Below, piece after piece: positions 55,582 to 63,985 of a DNA stretch of 64,000 nucleotides (positions are counted from its first letter, which is position 1; each line of letters begins with the position of its first letter). A model generated the notes under the pieces. It did no database searches. It was not told the origin of the DNA and worked only from the letters and a program-made list of their open reading frames with translations. The translations under genes and the position numbers were made by a program. Origin of the DNA: Shewanella schlegeliana (GTDB lineage Bacteria > Pseudomonadota > Gammaproteobacteria > Enterobacterales > Shewanellaceae); contig NZ_JAESVD010000004.1 in NCBI RefSeq assembly GCF_016765635.1, positions 124,001-188,000 of the forward strand, read 5' to 3'.

Positions 55582-55605
55582 AAAGGTGCTGATAACAGCA
55601 CCTTT
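55582..55605 (-). terminator. Hairpin/attenuator between nrdD and nrdG
   Basis: Stem AAAGGTGCT / AGCACCTTT with a GATAAC loop and a leftward T-rich tract. As nrdG needs nrdD transcription or its own promoter, it probably acts as a partial terminator. Confidence 0.7.
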
Positions 55606-55628
55606 ATTATTTAGAGAGCGAGCGCAGC

Positions 55629-57746
55629 TTATAAGTGCTTAACGCGACGCTTAACTTCTTCCTGCTTACCATAGTTAAATGGTCTAGCATCTGGGCTACC
55701 TAAGTAACCGCATACGCGACGAGTCACTGATACACGGCTTGGCTCATGGTTGCCACATTTTGGACAGGTAAAGCCTTTACTGGTACAGCTAAACTCACCA
55801 GTATAGCCACAGTCATAGCACTCATCGATTGGAGTGTTAGTACCATAATAAGGCACTCTGCTGTAGCTGTAATCCCACACATCCTCTAACGCTTCCACGT
55901 TATTTTGCATGTTAGGGAACTCGCCGTAACAGATGAAACCACCATTCGCTAGCTCTGGGTATGGCAGCTCAAAGTCAATCTTGTCGTAAGGGTTAACCTG
56001 CTTTTCAACATCCAAATGGAAGCTGTTTGTGTAGTAACCCTTAGCGGTCACGCCTTCCACAACACCAAACACTTTAGTGTCTAGCGCACAGAAACGGCTA
56101 CACAAGTTCTCACTTGGCGTGCTGTACAAGCTAAAGGCATAACCAGACTCTTTCTTCCAGTCTTCAGTCGCTTGCTTCATGTACTTAATCACTTCGATAG
56201 CTTTTTCACGCAGCAGTTCACTGTCGTAAACATGCTCCTCAGTGCCATAAAGTGCATTAATGGTTTCGTGCAATCCGATATAACCTAAAGAGATCGATGC
56301 GCGGCCATTCTTAAAGATCTCTGAAATATCATCATCGGCGCGCAAACGCACACCACAAGCACCTTCCATATACAGGATTGGGGCTACGCGAGCTTTAACA
56401 CCTTCTAGGCGCGCGATACGTGTATCTAAGCCCTTACGAGCGATAAGTAGACGCTGATCTAAAATGCGGTAAAACTCAGCTTCATCACCGTTAGCTTCTA
56501 ATGCGATACGAGGCAAGTTAAGGCTCACAACACCTAAGTTGTTACGACCTTCATGAACTAGCTCACCATCTTGCTCAAACGTTCCTAGGAAACTACGGCA
56601 ACCCATAGGCGTCTTGAATGAGCCTGTGACTCTTTCTACTTGTTCATAGTTAAGGATATCTGGATACATACGAGTCGAAGCACACTTAAGTGCCAACTGC
56701 TTAATATCGTAGTTACAATCCCCCGTCTTGTGGTTGATGCCATCACGAATAGCAAATACCAGCTTAGGGAATACCGCAGTTTTACGGTTCTTACCCAGAC
56801 CGGCAATACGCACCTTCATCATTGACTGTTGAATTAGACGTGATTCCCAAGAGGTACCTAAACCAAAACCAAAGGTTACAAATGGCGTTTGACCATTAGC
56901 GGTATGCAGAGTGTTCACTTCGTACTCTAGCGATTGGAATGCATCGTGACACTCTTTTTCTGTTTGCGCAGTCGCAAACGCTTTAGCATCGGTAATGCCC
57001 CAAGTCAGTGCCACTTGGTAATGCTTGTCATAACTCTTAGCAACAAACGGCGCGAGTACTTCGTCGATACGGTTGATGGTGGTGCCGCCATAGATGTGGC
57101 TCGCCACTTGAGCGATGATCTGCGCGGTAACAGCCGTTGCAGTAGAAATTGATTTAGGTGTTTCAATCTCAGCGTTACCCATCTTAAAGCCCTGAGTTAA
57201 CATGCCGCTTAAGTCGATTAGCATACAGTTAAACATCGGGAAGAATGGTGCGTAATCCAAGTCGTGATAATGGATCTCACCAGACTCATGTGCGGCAACT
57301 ACGTCTTTTGGCAAAATGTGGCACTTAGCGTAGTGCTTAGCCACGATGCCCGCTAATAAGTCGCGCTGAGTCGGGATCACTTTAGAGTCTTTGTTGGCGT
57401 TCTCGTTTAGCAAAGCGGCGTTGCTTTGCTCGACCAGACCACGGATCTCTTTATTTAGGCGACTGCTGACTTCGCGCTTAATATCACGGTCATGACGGTA
57501 TTCAATATAAACACGCGCCAAAGATTTATGTGGGCCTTCCATCAGCAAGTTTTCAACTGAATCTTGTAGGTCGTGAATATTCACTTCCTCTAATTCAGAT
57601 ACAGTTTGTCTTACTTTTTCTGCAACTTGTTGTGCATATTCAGCGCATTCAATACCGGCCGAGTTAGCAGCTGCTATCACGGCATCTTTAATCCTTGTTT
57701 CGTCAAAAGGCGTACGGTAACCATCCCGTTTAATAACCACTGGCAT
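55629..57746 (-). CDS. nrdD: Anaerobic ribonucleoside-triphosphate reductase
   Basis: Makes deoxyribonucleotides without oxygen by a glycyl radical. 705 residues. An N-terminal ATP-cone (VIKRDGYRTPFDETRIKDAV) gives allosteric control. The large barrel follows, with zinc-binding cysteines near the end (ECYDCGYTGEFSC, TCPKCGNHE) and the glycyl radical loop RRVCGYLGSPDARPFN. ATG 57746 has AGAGG at good spacing; a 10-codon in-frame extension is unlikely. NrdR boxes and an FNR/EtrA-like site lie upstream, which fits anaerobic induction. Confidence 0.96.
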   Translation of the reverse strand: MPVVIKRDGYRTPFDETRIKDAVIAAANSAGIECAEYAQQVAEKVRQTVSELEEVNIHDLQDSVENLLMEGPHKSLARVYIEYRHDRDIKREVSSRLNKEIRGLVEQSNAALLNENANKDSKVIPTQRDLLAGIVAKHYAKCHILPKDVVAAHESGEIHYHDLDYAPFFPMFNCMLIDLSGMLTQGFKMGNAEIETPKSISTATAVTAQIIAQVASHIYGGTTINRIDEVLAPFVAKSYDKHYQVALTWGITDAKAFATAQTEKECHDAFQSLEYEVNTLHTANGQTPFVTFGFGLGTSWESRLIQQSMMKVRIAGLGKNRKTAVFPKLVFAIRDGINHKTGDCNYDIKQLALKCASTRMYPDILNYEQVERVTGSFKTPMGCRSFLGTFEQDGELVHEGRNNLGVVSLNLPRIALEANGDEAEFYRILDQRLLIARKGLDTRIARLEGVKARVAPILYMEGACGVRLRADDDISEIFKNGRASISLGYIGLHETINALYGTEEHVYDSELLREKAIEVIKYMKQATEDWKKESGYAFSLYSTPSENLCSRFCALDTKVFGVVEGVTAKGYYTNSFHLDVEKQVNPYDKIDFELPYPELANGGFICYGEFPNMQNNVEALEDVWDYSYSRVPYYGTNTPIDECYDCGYTGEFSCTSKGFTCPKCGNHEPSRVSVTRRVCGYLGSPDARPFNYGKQEEVKRRVKHL

Positions 57747-57780
57747 TGTATAAATCCTCTTCAGCTCGCTAATCAAAGTA

Positions 57781-57796
57781 ACACTATATATAGTGC
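57781..57796 (-). promoter_or_regulatory. NrdR box 1 upstream of nrdD
   Basis: ACACTATATATAGTGC, agreeing with the NrdR consensus acaCwAtATaTwGtgt at all but the last base and forming a perfect dyad ACACTATATATAGTG-type core. It lies 35 bases before the nrdD start. Confidence 0.8.
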
Positions 57797-57811
57797 CATC
57801 TTTTCAATACA

Positions 57812-57827
57812 TCACAATATGTGGCGC
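57812..57827 (-). promoter_or_regulatory. NrdR box 2 upstream of nrdD
   Basis: TCACAATATGTGGCGC, about 11 of 16 consensus positions by eye, spaced exactly 31 bases (three helical turns) from box 1, as is usual for paired NrdR boxes. Confidence 0.65.
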
Positions 57828-57855
57828 ATTAAGCTATAAAATAAGGACAGATACA

Positions 57856-57869
57856 TTGATCCAGATCAT
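57856..57869 (-). promoter_or_regulatory. FNR/EtrA-like site upstream of nrdD
   Basis: TTGAT-CCAG-ATCAT matches the FNR consensus TTGAT-N4-ATCAA in nine of ten positions, about 110 bases before the nrdD start. Confidence 0.6.
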
Positions 57870-58000
57870 ACTTTTAAAAGAGGAAGACAATAAGAAAACA
57901 GTTCTGTCTATAAACTCGCTTATCTAAAATAATGGCCTTGACGGAGACCATGAAGCGGGCTAGTAACAGGATAATTCAGGTATAAATTGTGGATAAAAAC

Positions 58001-58684
58001 TTAATGCCTTTTAGCTAGGGCTAGGTAGCTATTGAGCTGGCCTTTTTCTTGCTGATGCTCGCCCGTCATAGAAGTGAGCTGCATCAAAGATTTAAGCCCT
58101 TTGTACTGATTGACTTGGGTTTCACTCAATGGTTTTTCTGAATTTAATAGCTCGGTGATCTGGCTTGAAACACGGTTGGCTTTTTGTGCAACTAATGGTG
58201 ACTGAGAGAAATCCATCGCTCCCATGACCCACTTTGCATCATCTAACATCGCAGCCAGCTTTTTGTCCTCATCACTATCGCTCAAGCCAGCACGTTGCTC
58301 ATCGATAAAGTCAGCTAGTGATTGCTCATTGACTGGCGGAATTTCAAAGCCACTATTAGACAAACGGTTCAATTGTCCTTCAGATAAAATGCCATCTTGA
58401 TACAGTCGCTGAATAAGTGCAGGTAATTGCGCAGAGGTGAATGTGCCTCCTTTAAAGAAGTCATTAGCCATCGCTTCAATTTTCTGAGCTCTCTCTGCAC
58501 GTCCCGACAACACCAAAGTATTGTCACTCTTTGTCAGCTCTGTGGTGGCCGCTGGAGTCGACTTATTACTCTGTGTAGCAACATTTTCGGCATTGGCAAC
58601 ATTTGACTGGCCACTATTAACGCCATAAGCGTCAGATAGGGTATTACTATTTACTGCGTTATTGATACTGCTAAGTAGGTTCAT
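58001..58684 (-). CDS. Hypothetical protein, unrecognised
   Basis: 227 residues with no family I know. It begins MNLLSSINNAVNSNTLSDAY, then has a serine/threonine/asparagine-rich stretch to about residue 55, followed by a mostly helical part (RAERAQKIEAMANDFFKG, then TEVQ-like LSETQVNQYKGLKSLMQL near the end). No signal peptide or membrane helix. The pattern of a disordered start and a helical end resembles secreted flagellar or type III-type cytosolic accessory proteins, but nothing supports a role. ATG 58684 is preferred to a TTG two codons earlier. Confidence 0.7.
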   Translation of the reverse strand: MNLLSSINNAVNSNTLSDAYGVNSGQSNVANAENVATQSNKSTPAATTELTKSDNTLVLSGRAERAQKIEAMANDFFKGGTFTSAQLPALIQRLYQDGILSEGQLNRLSNSGFEIPPVNEQSLADFIDEQRAGLSDSDEDKKLAAMLDDAKWVMGAMDFSQSPLVAQKANRVSSQITELLNSEKPLSETQVNQYKGLKSLMQLTSMTGEHQQEKGQLNSYLALAKRH

Positions 58685-58996
58685 CGTCAAAAAGCCGGCG
58701 TTAAATGAGTATAAGCTCGTTAAAGCATTTAACGTGCCGACTTATCAACTTGAAAATCAATTGATTATTTTTACGCCAACTTTTGAATTAGCGGCAAGCA
58801 AAACGTCCTAAACGATTCAATTTGTTCTGCGATCAAACCAGCCTTATCTAGCAAGATACTGACTAAAGTTGCTTAAAAGGATCTTTCTGTTCAATGAACA
58901 ATAAAATACGGTATTTAGCCATATATAAAATCAGATAAATGAACACAAAAAAGGCGCTATTAGCGCCTTTTTCACTCAAAAACCAAGCAAAACTGT
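58685..58996. other. Intergenic region upstream of the hypothetical gene
   Basis: 312 bases, AT-rich. The patatin terminator is at 58947–58972; nothing else recognised. Confidence 0.6.
58947..58972 (-). terminator. Terminator after the patatin gene
   Basis: Stem AAAAAAGGCGCT / AGCGCCTTTTT with a very short loop, T tract in the leftward direction. Confidence 0.85.
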
Positions 58997-59974
58997 TTAG
59001 GCTTTATGCTGTATCAAAGCAGCTTCAATCAAGTGCGCCACTTTTTCAACCGCAGCTTCACCCGCTGCAATCGCTTCTTCGGCGCGATGAAACTCCATAG
59101 TGCCAATATTTCCGATATCTGGCACGATACAGATATCTGGCGGATCGCCCATCAAACGCGCTCGCTTATGGCGCCCTTCCAAAATTTCCATCGATTGATG
59201 CATGACCGCCAGCATCCCCGGATTAGGGTTATGCGGTGCATTGCTCTTACCACCAAGAGAAAACTTATCGGTTAAACCCGTAATGTAACCCCGACCCCGA
59301 GCTAACAGATCGGTAAAGCCTTTATCTTTATGCTTCTCAGCCTCATGCGCTTCTTCGACTGTTGGCTTGTTACTTTTCATATTCACTGGTAAAACTTGCA
59401 TACGGCCACGACGAAGCCCATGCAGATCGACCGCAATAACGAGGTCTACACCCATAGCGCGGCTAACCGAAACGGGGACAGGGTTAACGACTGCACCATC
59501 AACCAACCAACGTTCCCCTACCTTAACGGGCGGCAAAATCCCCGGCATAGAGCAAGATGCCCGTACAGCGTGGCGTAAATCCCCTTCCTTAAACCAAATC
59601 TCTTGACCTGAGTAGAGGTCAGTTGCAACTGCAGCAAATGGCTTTTTCAGCTCTTCAATCTGCAGATCACCAATACGCTGCTGCAGTACATCAAATACTC
59701 GCTCACCACCGATAAGTCCGCCTTTACCCCAGCTAAGATCCATCAACCCAAGCACATCCCAGCTACTAAAACTGCGCACCCAACTCTCAAGCTCTTCTAA
59801 GTGATCATTGGCGTAAGCCGCACCGACTAACGCACCAATTGAACAACCTGCAATTTTATCGGGATAGATCCCCATTTTAGCTAGGCCATTTAATACACCA
59901 ATATGCGCCCAACCTTTTGCAGCTCCACTACCTAAGGCTAAACCTATTCGTACAGATTGTTTATTTTTAGACAC
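58997..59974 (-). CDS. Patatin-like phospholipase, RssA type
   Basis: 325 residues. Oxyanion hole GSGAAKGWAHIGVL near residue 16, nucleophile GCSIGALVGAAY near 44 and catalytic aspartate in DGAVVNPVPVS near 165. This is the Ser-Asp dyad lipase fold of the bacterial RssA/YchK group. Presumably hydrolyses phospholipids or lysophospholipids in the cytoplasm. The start is GTG at 59974 with GGAG ten bases upstream. Stands alone. Confidence 0.9.
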   Translation of the reverse strand: MSKNKQSVRIGLALGSGAAKGWAHIGVLNGLAKMGIYPDKIAGCSIGALVGAAYANDHLEELESWVRSFSSWDVLGLMDLSWGKGGLIGGERVFDVLQQRIGDLQIEELKKPFAAVATDLYSGQEIWFKEGDLRHAVRASCSMPGILPPVKVGERWLVDGAVVNPVPVSVSRAMGVDLVIAVDLHGLRRGRMQVLPVNMKSNKPTVEEAHEAEKHKDKGFTDLLARGRGYITGLTDKFSLGGKSNAPHNPNPGMLAVMHQSMEILEGRHKRARLMGDPPDICIVPDIGNIGTMEFHRAEEAIAAGEAAVEKVAHLIEAALIQHKA

Positions 59975-60318
59975 GTTAAAATGACTCCATAGGTCAGCTT
60001 GAAAATAAACTCTTCAACACTCAATGCTAAAGTGCCAACGTTCAAACTTTTAAACTTTTAAACTTTTAAACTATACTCAACGTAAACAGAATAATGCCAA
60101 GCTAAATAAGCACTTAATCAATTTTGAGTGGATAAAACCCTTCGTATTGCCTGCTGAGTTTGTGGCACATAAACAACACTAGACAAAGGTTATCACTAGA
60201 AAGCTAGCCATTTTAGCAGAAATCTCTGCGTTTGAAGAACAAAGTTGATGGGTATTCGTAGCGCATTGCTAAATCTGTAGGTTATAATACGCGGTCGTAT
60301 CATTTATGGAGTACACCT
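59975..60318. other. Divergent intergenic region between the patatin and helicase genes
   Basis: 344 bases holding both promoters and an 8-bp tandem repeat at 60041–60071. No gene seen. Confidence 0.6.
60041..60071. repeat. 8-bp tandem repeat (TTTTAAAC), about 3.9 copies
   Basis: TTCAAAC followed by three exact TTTTAAAC units, about 70 bases upstream of the patatin start and 250 bases before the helicase gene. Confidence 0.8.
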
Positions 60319-61665
60319 TTGCAATTTACCGATTTCTCACTGGATCAACGCCTATTACAGAGTCTCAAGCATATGGGCATTGACACCCCAACTGAGATCC
60401 AGCAGGAAGCAATTCCAGTCGCCCTTGCAGGCAAAGATCTGATGGCCTCATCTAAAACGGGTTCAGGTAAGACATTGGCCTTTTTATTGCCGGCGATGCA
60501 GAGACTGATTTCGTGTAAAGCATTGAGTAAGCGTGATCCTCGCGTGGTGATCTTATTACCAACGCGTGAGCTTGCCACTCAAGTGTACAGTCAGCTGCGT
60601 TTATTAGTCGCAAATACTCAGTTTAAAGCGATAAAAATCCTAGGTGGCGAAAACTTTAATGATCAAGCAAAAGCGTTAGCCCGTGATCCACACTTTGTCG
60701 TGGCGACACCTGGCCGCTTAGCTGACCATCTCAAACAACATCACCTACACCTAAACGGTCTTGAGCTGCTTATTTTAGACGAAGCTGACCGTATGCTAGA
60801 TCTTGGTTTTGCCGAGCAGCTAAAACAGATTAACAATGCTGCCGACCATAAGCGTCGCCAAACATTGATGTTTTCAGCAACCTTAGATCACGGTGATGTA
60901 AATGATATTGCCGCAGAGTTACTGAAAAATCCTGAGCATGTCGCTATTGGTGCAGGTAACTTAGAGCACAAAGATATTACCCAGCGCATCTTCTTATGCG
61001 ATCACTTAGATCATAAAGAAGCGATTTTGACGCGCATTCTAAAAGAAGAGCAGCAGAAGCAGATCATCATCTTTACCGCCACAAGACAAGATACCGATCG
61101 CTTGGCTAAAAAGTTGGCCGATGATGGCTTTAAAACTGCGTCACTCAGTGGCGAGTTAAAGCAAACGGCTCGTAACCAGATCATGGATGAATTTAGCCGT
61201 GGTTTGCAGCAAATTCTAGTGACGACAGACGTTGCATCCCGTGGACTGGATCTATTAAATGTATCGCTAGTCATCAACTTTGACATGCCTAAGTTTGCTG
61301 AAGAGTATGTACACCGTATTGGCCGTACTGGCCGTGCGGGTGCAAAAGGCGATGCCATCTCGATTGTTGGCCCAAAAGACTGGGTTAACTTCACCCAAGT
61401 ACAAACCTTCTTGAACAAGACATTCGGCTTTAGTGAGCTTGAAGGGCTTAAAGGCAAGTTCACAGGCTTAAAACCTAAAGCGGCAGATAAGCGTAAAGCA
61501 AAACCTGCGGCAGCAGCGAAAAAGAAAGCAGCCACAGCCAAGAAGAAATCATCTGCAAAAGCTGCCGCTAATCGCGACAAGCGCTTTGCGACAGGCGTCG
61601 ATGTTGGTGACGCACCTATGCTTAGAAAGCCTAAGTCTAAGCTACAAGATACACCTGAAGACTAA
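60319..61665 (+). CDS. DEAD-box ATP-dependent RNA helicase
   Basis: 448 residues. Motif I ASSKTGSGKT near residue 44, Ia PTRELATQ, II LDEADRMLDLGF near 155, III SATLD, V TDVASRGLDL, VI HRIGRTGRAG near 355. The C-terminal tail is rich in lysine and alanine, as in RNA-binding tails of SrmB/RhlE-like helicases; the exact subgroup is unclear. The start is TTG at 60319, with GGAG nine bases upstream and no ATG in frame before the conserved Q-motif region. Confidence 0.9.
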   Translation: MQFTDFSLDQRLLQSLKHMGIDTPTEIQQEAIPVALAGKDLMASSKTGSGKTLAFLLPAMQRLISCKALSKRDPRVVILLPTRELATQVYSQLRLLVANTQFKAIKILGGENFNDQAKALARDPHFVVATPGRLADHLKQHHLHLNGLELLILDEADRMLDLGFAEQLKQINNAADHKRRQTLMFSATLDHGDVNDIAAELLKNPEHVAIGAGNLEHKDITQRIFLCDHLDHKEAILTRILKEEQQKQIIIFTATRQDTDRLAKKLADDGFKTASLSGELKQTARNQIMDEFSRGLQQILVTTDVASRGLDLLNVSLVINFDMPKFAEEYVHRIGRTGRAGAKGDAISIVGPKDWVNFTQVQTFLNKTFGFSELEGLKGKFTGLKPKAADKRKAKPAAAAKKKAATAKKKSSAKAAANRDKRFATGVDVGDAPMLRKPKSKLQDTPED

Positions 61666-61707
61666 ACGTATTCGACTCAGAGTATTGCGATATTCTCGAG
61701 TTAAATG

Positions 61708-61742
61708 AAAGCCGCATTGATTAATCATCTCTGCGGTTTTTT
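61708..61742 (+). terminator. Terminator after the helicase gene
   Basis: Stem AAAGCCGCA / TGCGGTTTT with a 15-base loop and a long T tract; one G-U pair. Confidence 0.7.
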
Positions 61743-61953
61743 TATTTCAGTCATTCCCCTCTTAACTTACCTTCTTCACGGTAAAATTGTGTTCACAGAG
61801 CAAGCAGGCATCTCATCCTGCCCTCTTTCACCACAACTCAAAACAAAAGAGACAAAAAAGTTATTTGAATAGCACCAGAAAGCACATTAAAACGCTGACC
61901 GTTTCGGGAAATAACGCTACAATACACGCAATATTGTTTTATTAAGGTTTATC

Positions 61954-62397
61954 ATGAGAGTTTGTGGCGTAGAGTTAAAAGGTGGCGAAGCCATCATCAG
62001 TTTATTAAGTTATGAAGGCGAAACCTATAACGTGCCGGATTGCCGTCAAAAGTCGTTCGCGATTTCAAACTCTGAAAGCACCGAAACCATGCGTGATTTT
62101 CACTTTGCTTTTGGCAAGCTGATTGAAGACTACCGCGTGGATGAGATCGTGATTATCCAGCGTGAGCAGAAAGGCAAAGGCGCGGGTAGCGTGACTAGCT
62201 TTAAATTAGAAGCCTTGATTCAAATCTTACCTGTTGCTGTATCTATCGTGTCACCTGTGGCTATCAAAGAACAGCTAAAGCGTAATCCACCTCAGGTTGA
62301 TTTCGAAGGTCTAGAGCTTAAGCGCTTCCAAAAGAACGCATTTGAAGCGGCTTACGCCTTCCATAACATGACCATCTACAAGACTGACGAAGCGTAA
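61954..62397 (+). CDS. DUF3010 family protein
   Basis: 147 residues beginning MRVCGVELKGGEAIISLLSY, with IVIIQREQKGKGAGSVTSFK in the middle; these are typical of the DUF3010 family of marine gammaproteobacteria. The fold is probably RNase H-like from the conserved GVELKGGEA and EIVIIQRE strands (inference). Function unknown. Own promoter; a terminator follows. Confidence 0.85.
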   Translation: MRVCGVELKGGEAIISLLSYEGETYNVPDCRQKSFAISNSESTETMRDFHFAFGKLIEDYRVDEIVIIQREQKGKGAGSVTSFKLEALIQILPVAVSIVSPVAIKEQLKRNPPQVDFEGLELKRFQKNAFEAAYAFHNMTIYKTDEA

Positions 62398-62426
62398 GCT
62401 TACGAACTATCAAAATAGATAATAAT

Positions 62427-62450
62427 GGGCGCACTCAGGGCGCCCTTTTT
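62427..62450 (+). terminator. Terminator after the DUF3010 gene
   Basis: Stem GGGCGC / GCGCCC with a seven-base loop and a T tract. Confidence 0.85.
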
Positions 62451-62499
62451 ATATCTTCAAATAGATTTTATTTTTTACATCCTAAGATATAACAATTGC

Positions 62500-63006
62500 A
62501 TGCAAACACTCACCTACCTCGCGGGCTACTCAAGCGAAATTCAAGAACAAGTTCAAAGTCTATTAGAACAAGATAAGCTTGGGCAGTTCTTACTCAAACG
62601 CCACCCAGAGATCCATACCATTCGCACAGACAAAGCCCTGTACGACTACACCATCACAATTAAGAACCAGTACCTGCGTAAATCTCAACCACTGTCTAAG
62701 GTGATCTTCGATGACAAGATATCCTTAAGCCATCAAGCGCTAGGTTTACACTCTTATGTTGCCCGTAAGCAAGGGGCAAAAATTAAAGCGAAGAATGAGA
62801 TCCGCATCTCTTCGCGTCTTAAAAAGGTGCCTGAAGGGTTACTGAGAATGGTTGTGGTGCACGAGCTCGCCCATTTAAAAGAGAAAGATCATAACAAAGC
62901 CTTTTATCAGCTTTGCTGCCATATGGACGGTGACTACCATCAACTGGAGTTTGAGCTAAGACTGTTGCTTACCTTGATCGATGCCGAGAAAAATCCCTAT
63001 ATTTAA
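62500..63006 (+). CDS. ygjP: YgjP-family metallopeptidase-like protein
   Basis: 168 residues, close to E. coli YgjP along its length (LTYLAGYSSEIQEQVQSLLE; then KALYDYTITIKNQYLRKSQP). The zinc motif is VVVHELAHLKEKDHNKAFYQL near residues 120–140, HELAH plus a later histidine. The substrate is unknown. ATG 62500 is chosen because the family starts there; a longer in-frame opening crosses the upstream terminator. Confidence 0.93.
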   Translation: MQTLTYLAGYSSEIQEQVQSLLEQDKLGQFLLKRHPEIHTIRTDKALYDYTITIKNQYLRKSQPLSKVIFDDKISLSHQALGLHSYVARKQGAKIKAKNEIRISSRLKKVPEGLLRMVVVHELAHLKEKDHNKAFYQLCCHMDGDYHQLEFELRLLLTLIDAEKNPYI

Positions 63007-63101
63007 AATGATTGCAAATTCAGTGCTAAGAAATTACAGGTAAATATAAACGCTTCATCCTTTCTCGCCACTATCATCATTACCACCAATAAAACATGAA
63101 C

Positions 63102-63120
63102 GATAATGATTTTCATTTAA
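63102..63120. promoter_or_regulatory. Fur-like box upstream of the cysteine-rich gene
   Basis: GATAATGATTTTCATTTAA agrees with the Fur consensus at 14 of 19 positions, the first nine in a row, and lies 82 bases before the next start. Confidence 0.5.
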
Positions 63121-63201
63121 ATCATTTTAGATTACACTCTAAGCCATTGAGCATATAGACATTCGCGGATCTTTTGGCTGACCAGTTACGGGTAAAGAGT
63201 G

Positions 63202-63603
63202 ATGAGTGATGATTTAATTAACAAGCAGCAGAAATGTCGCCGTAAGCTGACTAAATATCAGCAAAAAATCAGTTATTACATTCAGCTCAGTGATAGCGAG
63301 ATCTCGCTGAAAAAGCGCGCAGCAAAGTTGGCTAAATATCGCTTAAAAGTTATCAAACGCCAACTTAAGCTTAAGCGTTTAGATGCACAAATTACCTTAT
63401 CCAGCGCTTACACTAAGCTTACTCCCGCAAATGATGCCATTGTTAGTATGCCAATATTTACGCAGCGCAGTGTCAATCCCTCTTCCCTTGCTCAAGTAAA
63501 CTTGTATCGACCCCATAAGAGTAAGCCCTGTAAAAGCTGCCCTGCACTTCGTGGTAAAGCCTGTTTATGTGCGATGAAAAGCGAGCAGCGAAAACAAGCT
63601 TAG
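63202..63603 (+). CDS. Hypothetical protein with a cysteine-rich C-terminus
   Basis: 133 residues, very basic. The first about 65 residues are helical and lysine/arginine-rich (KQQKCRRKLTKYQQKISYYI; AKLAKYRLKVIKRQLKLKRL). The C-terminus has a cysteine cluster KPCKSCPALRGKACLCAM, which could bind a metal or iron-sulfur cluster. No family recognised. The start ATG 63202 is preferred to the GTG just before it. A Fur-like box upstream suggests iron control. Confidence 0.65.
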   Translation: MSDDLINKQQKCRRKLTKYQQKISYYIQLSDSEISLKKRAAKLAKYRLKVIKRQLKLKRLDAQITLSSAYTKLTPANDAIVSMPIFTQRSVNPSSLAQVNLYRPHKSKPCKSCPALRGKACLCAMKSEQRKQA

Positions 63604-63718
63604 ATATGCCCTTTGAATGAAGGCTAATTACATTCATTTTTGGCTTAGAGTTATCAAGTAGCCTGATCTGGATTGTCGCTTCATCATTATCAATCGCCTG
63701 CAGCGGGTGCTGGACAGG

Positions 63719-63985
63719 ATGTCCGAATGTCGTGATCACATAGTCAATAATGTTCCTTACATCATAATGACATTCCCCAGTTCCCTATGGGTCAGATGTG
63801 AAGGAACGACCGTATGTGCAGACACTACTGCGATTCGCTGCAAGTACAATCCCTATATGCTCTGCGATGACAAACAACATCCATGTTTAAAGGCCAGTTC
63901 GGCATCCTGCCTCTCGTTCGAAGAGTATCTCTTTGAGATACCTCACCCTAAAACCGAAGCCCGCAGCCTTATCGACACCGGATAA
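63719..63985 (+). CDS. Possible small cysteine-rich protein
   Basis: 88 residues from ATG 63719 (or a few more from GTG 63707) with seven cysteines in the middle part (VRCEGTTVCADT, AIRCKYNPYMLCDDKQHPC). Neither start has a good ribosome site. The even codon use and cysteine spacing make it plausible, but no family is recognised and no second copy supports it. Confidence 0.4.
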   Translation: MSECRDHIVNNVPYIIMTFPSSLWVRCEGTTVCADTTAIRCKYNPYMLCDDKQHPCLKASSASCLSFEEYLFEIPHPKTEARSLIDTG

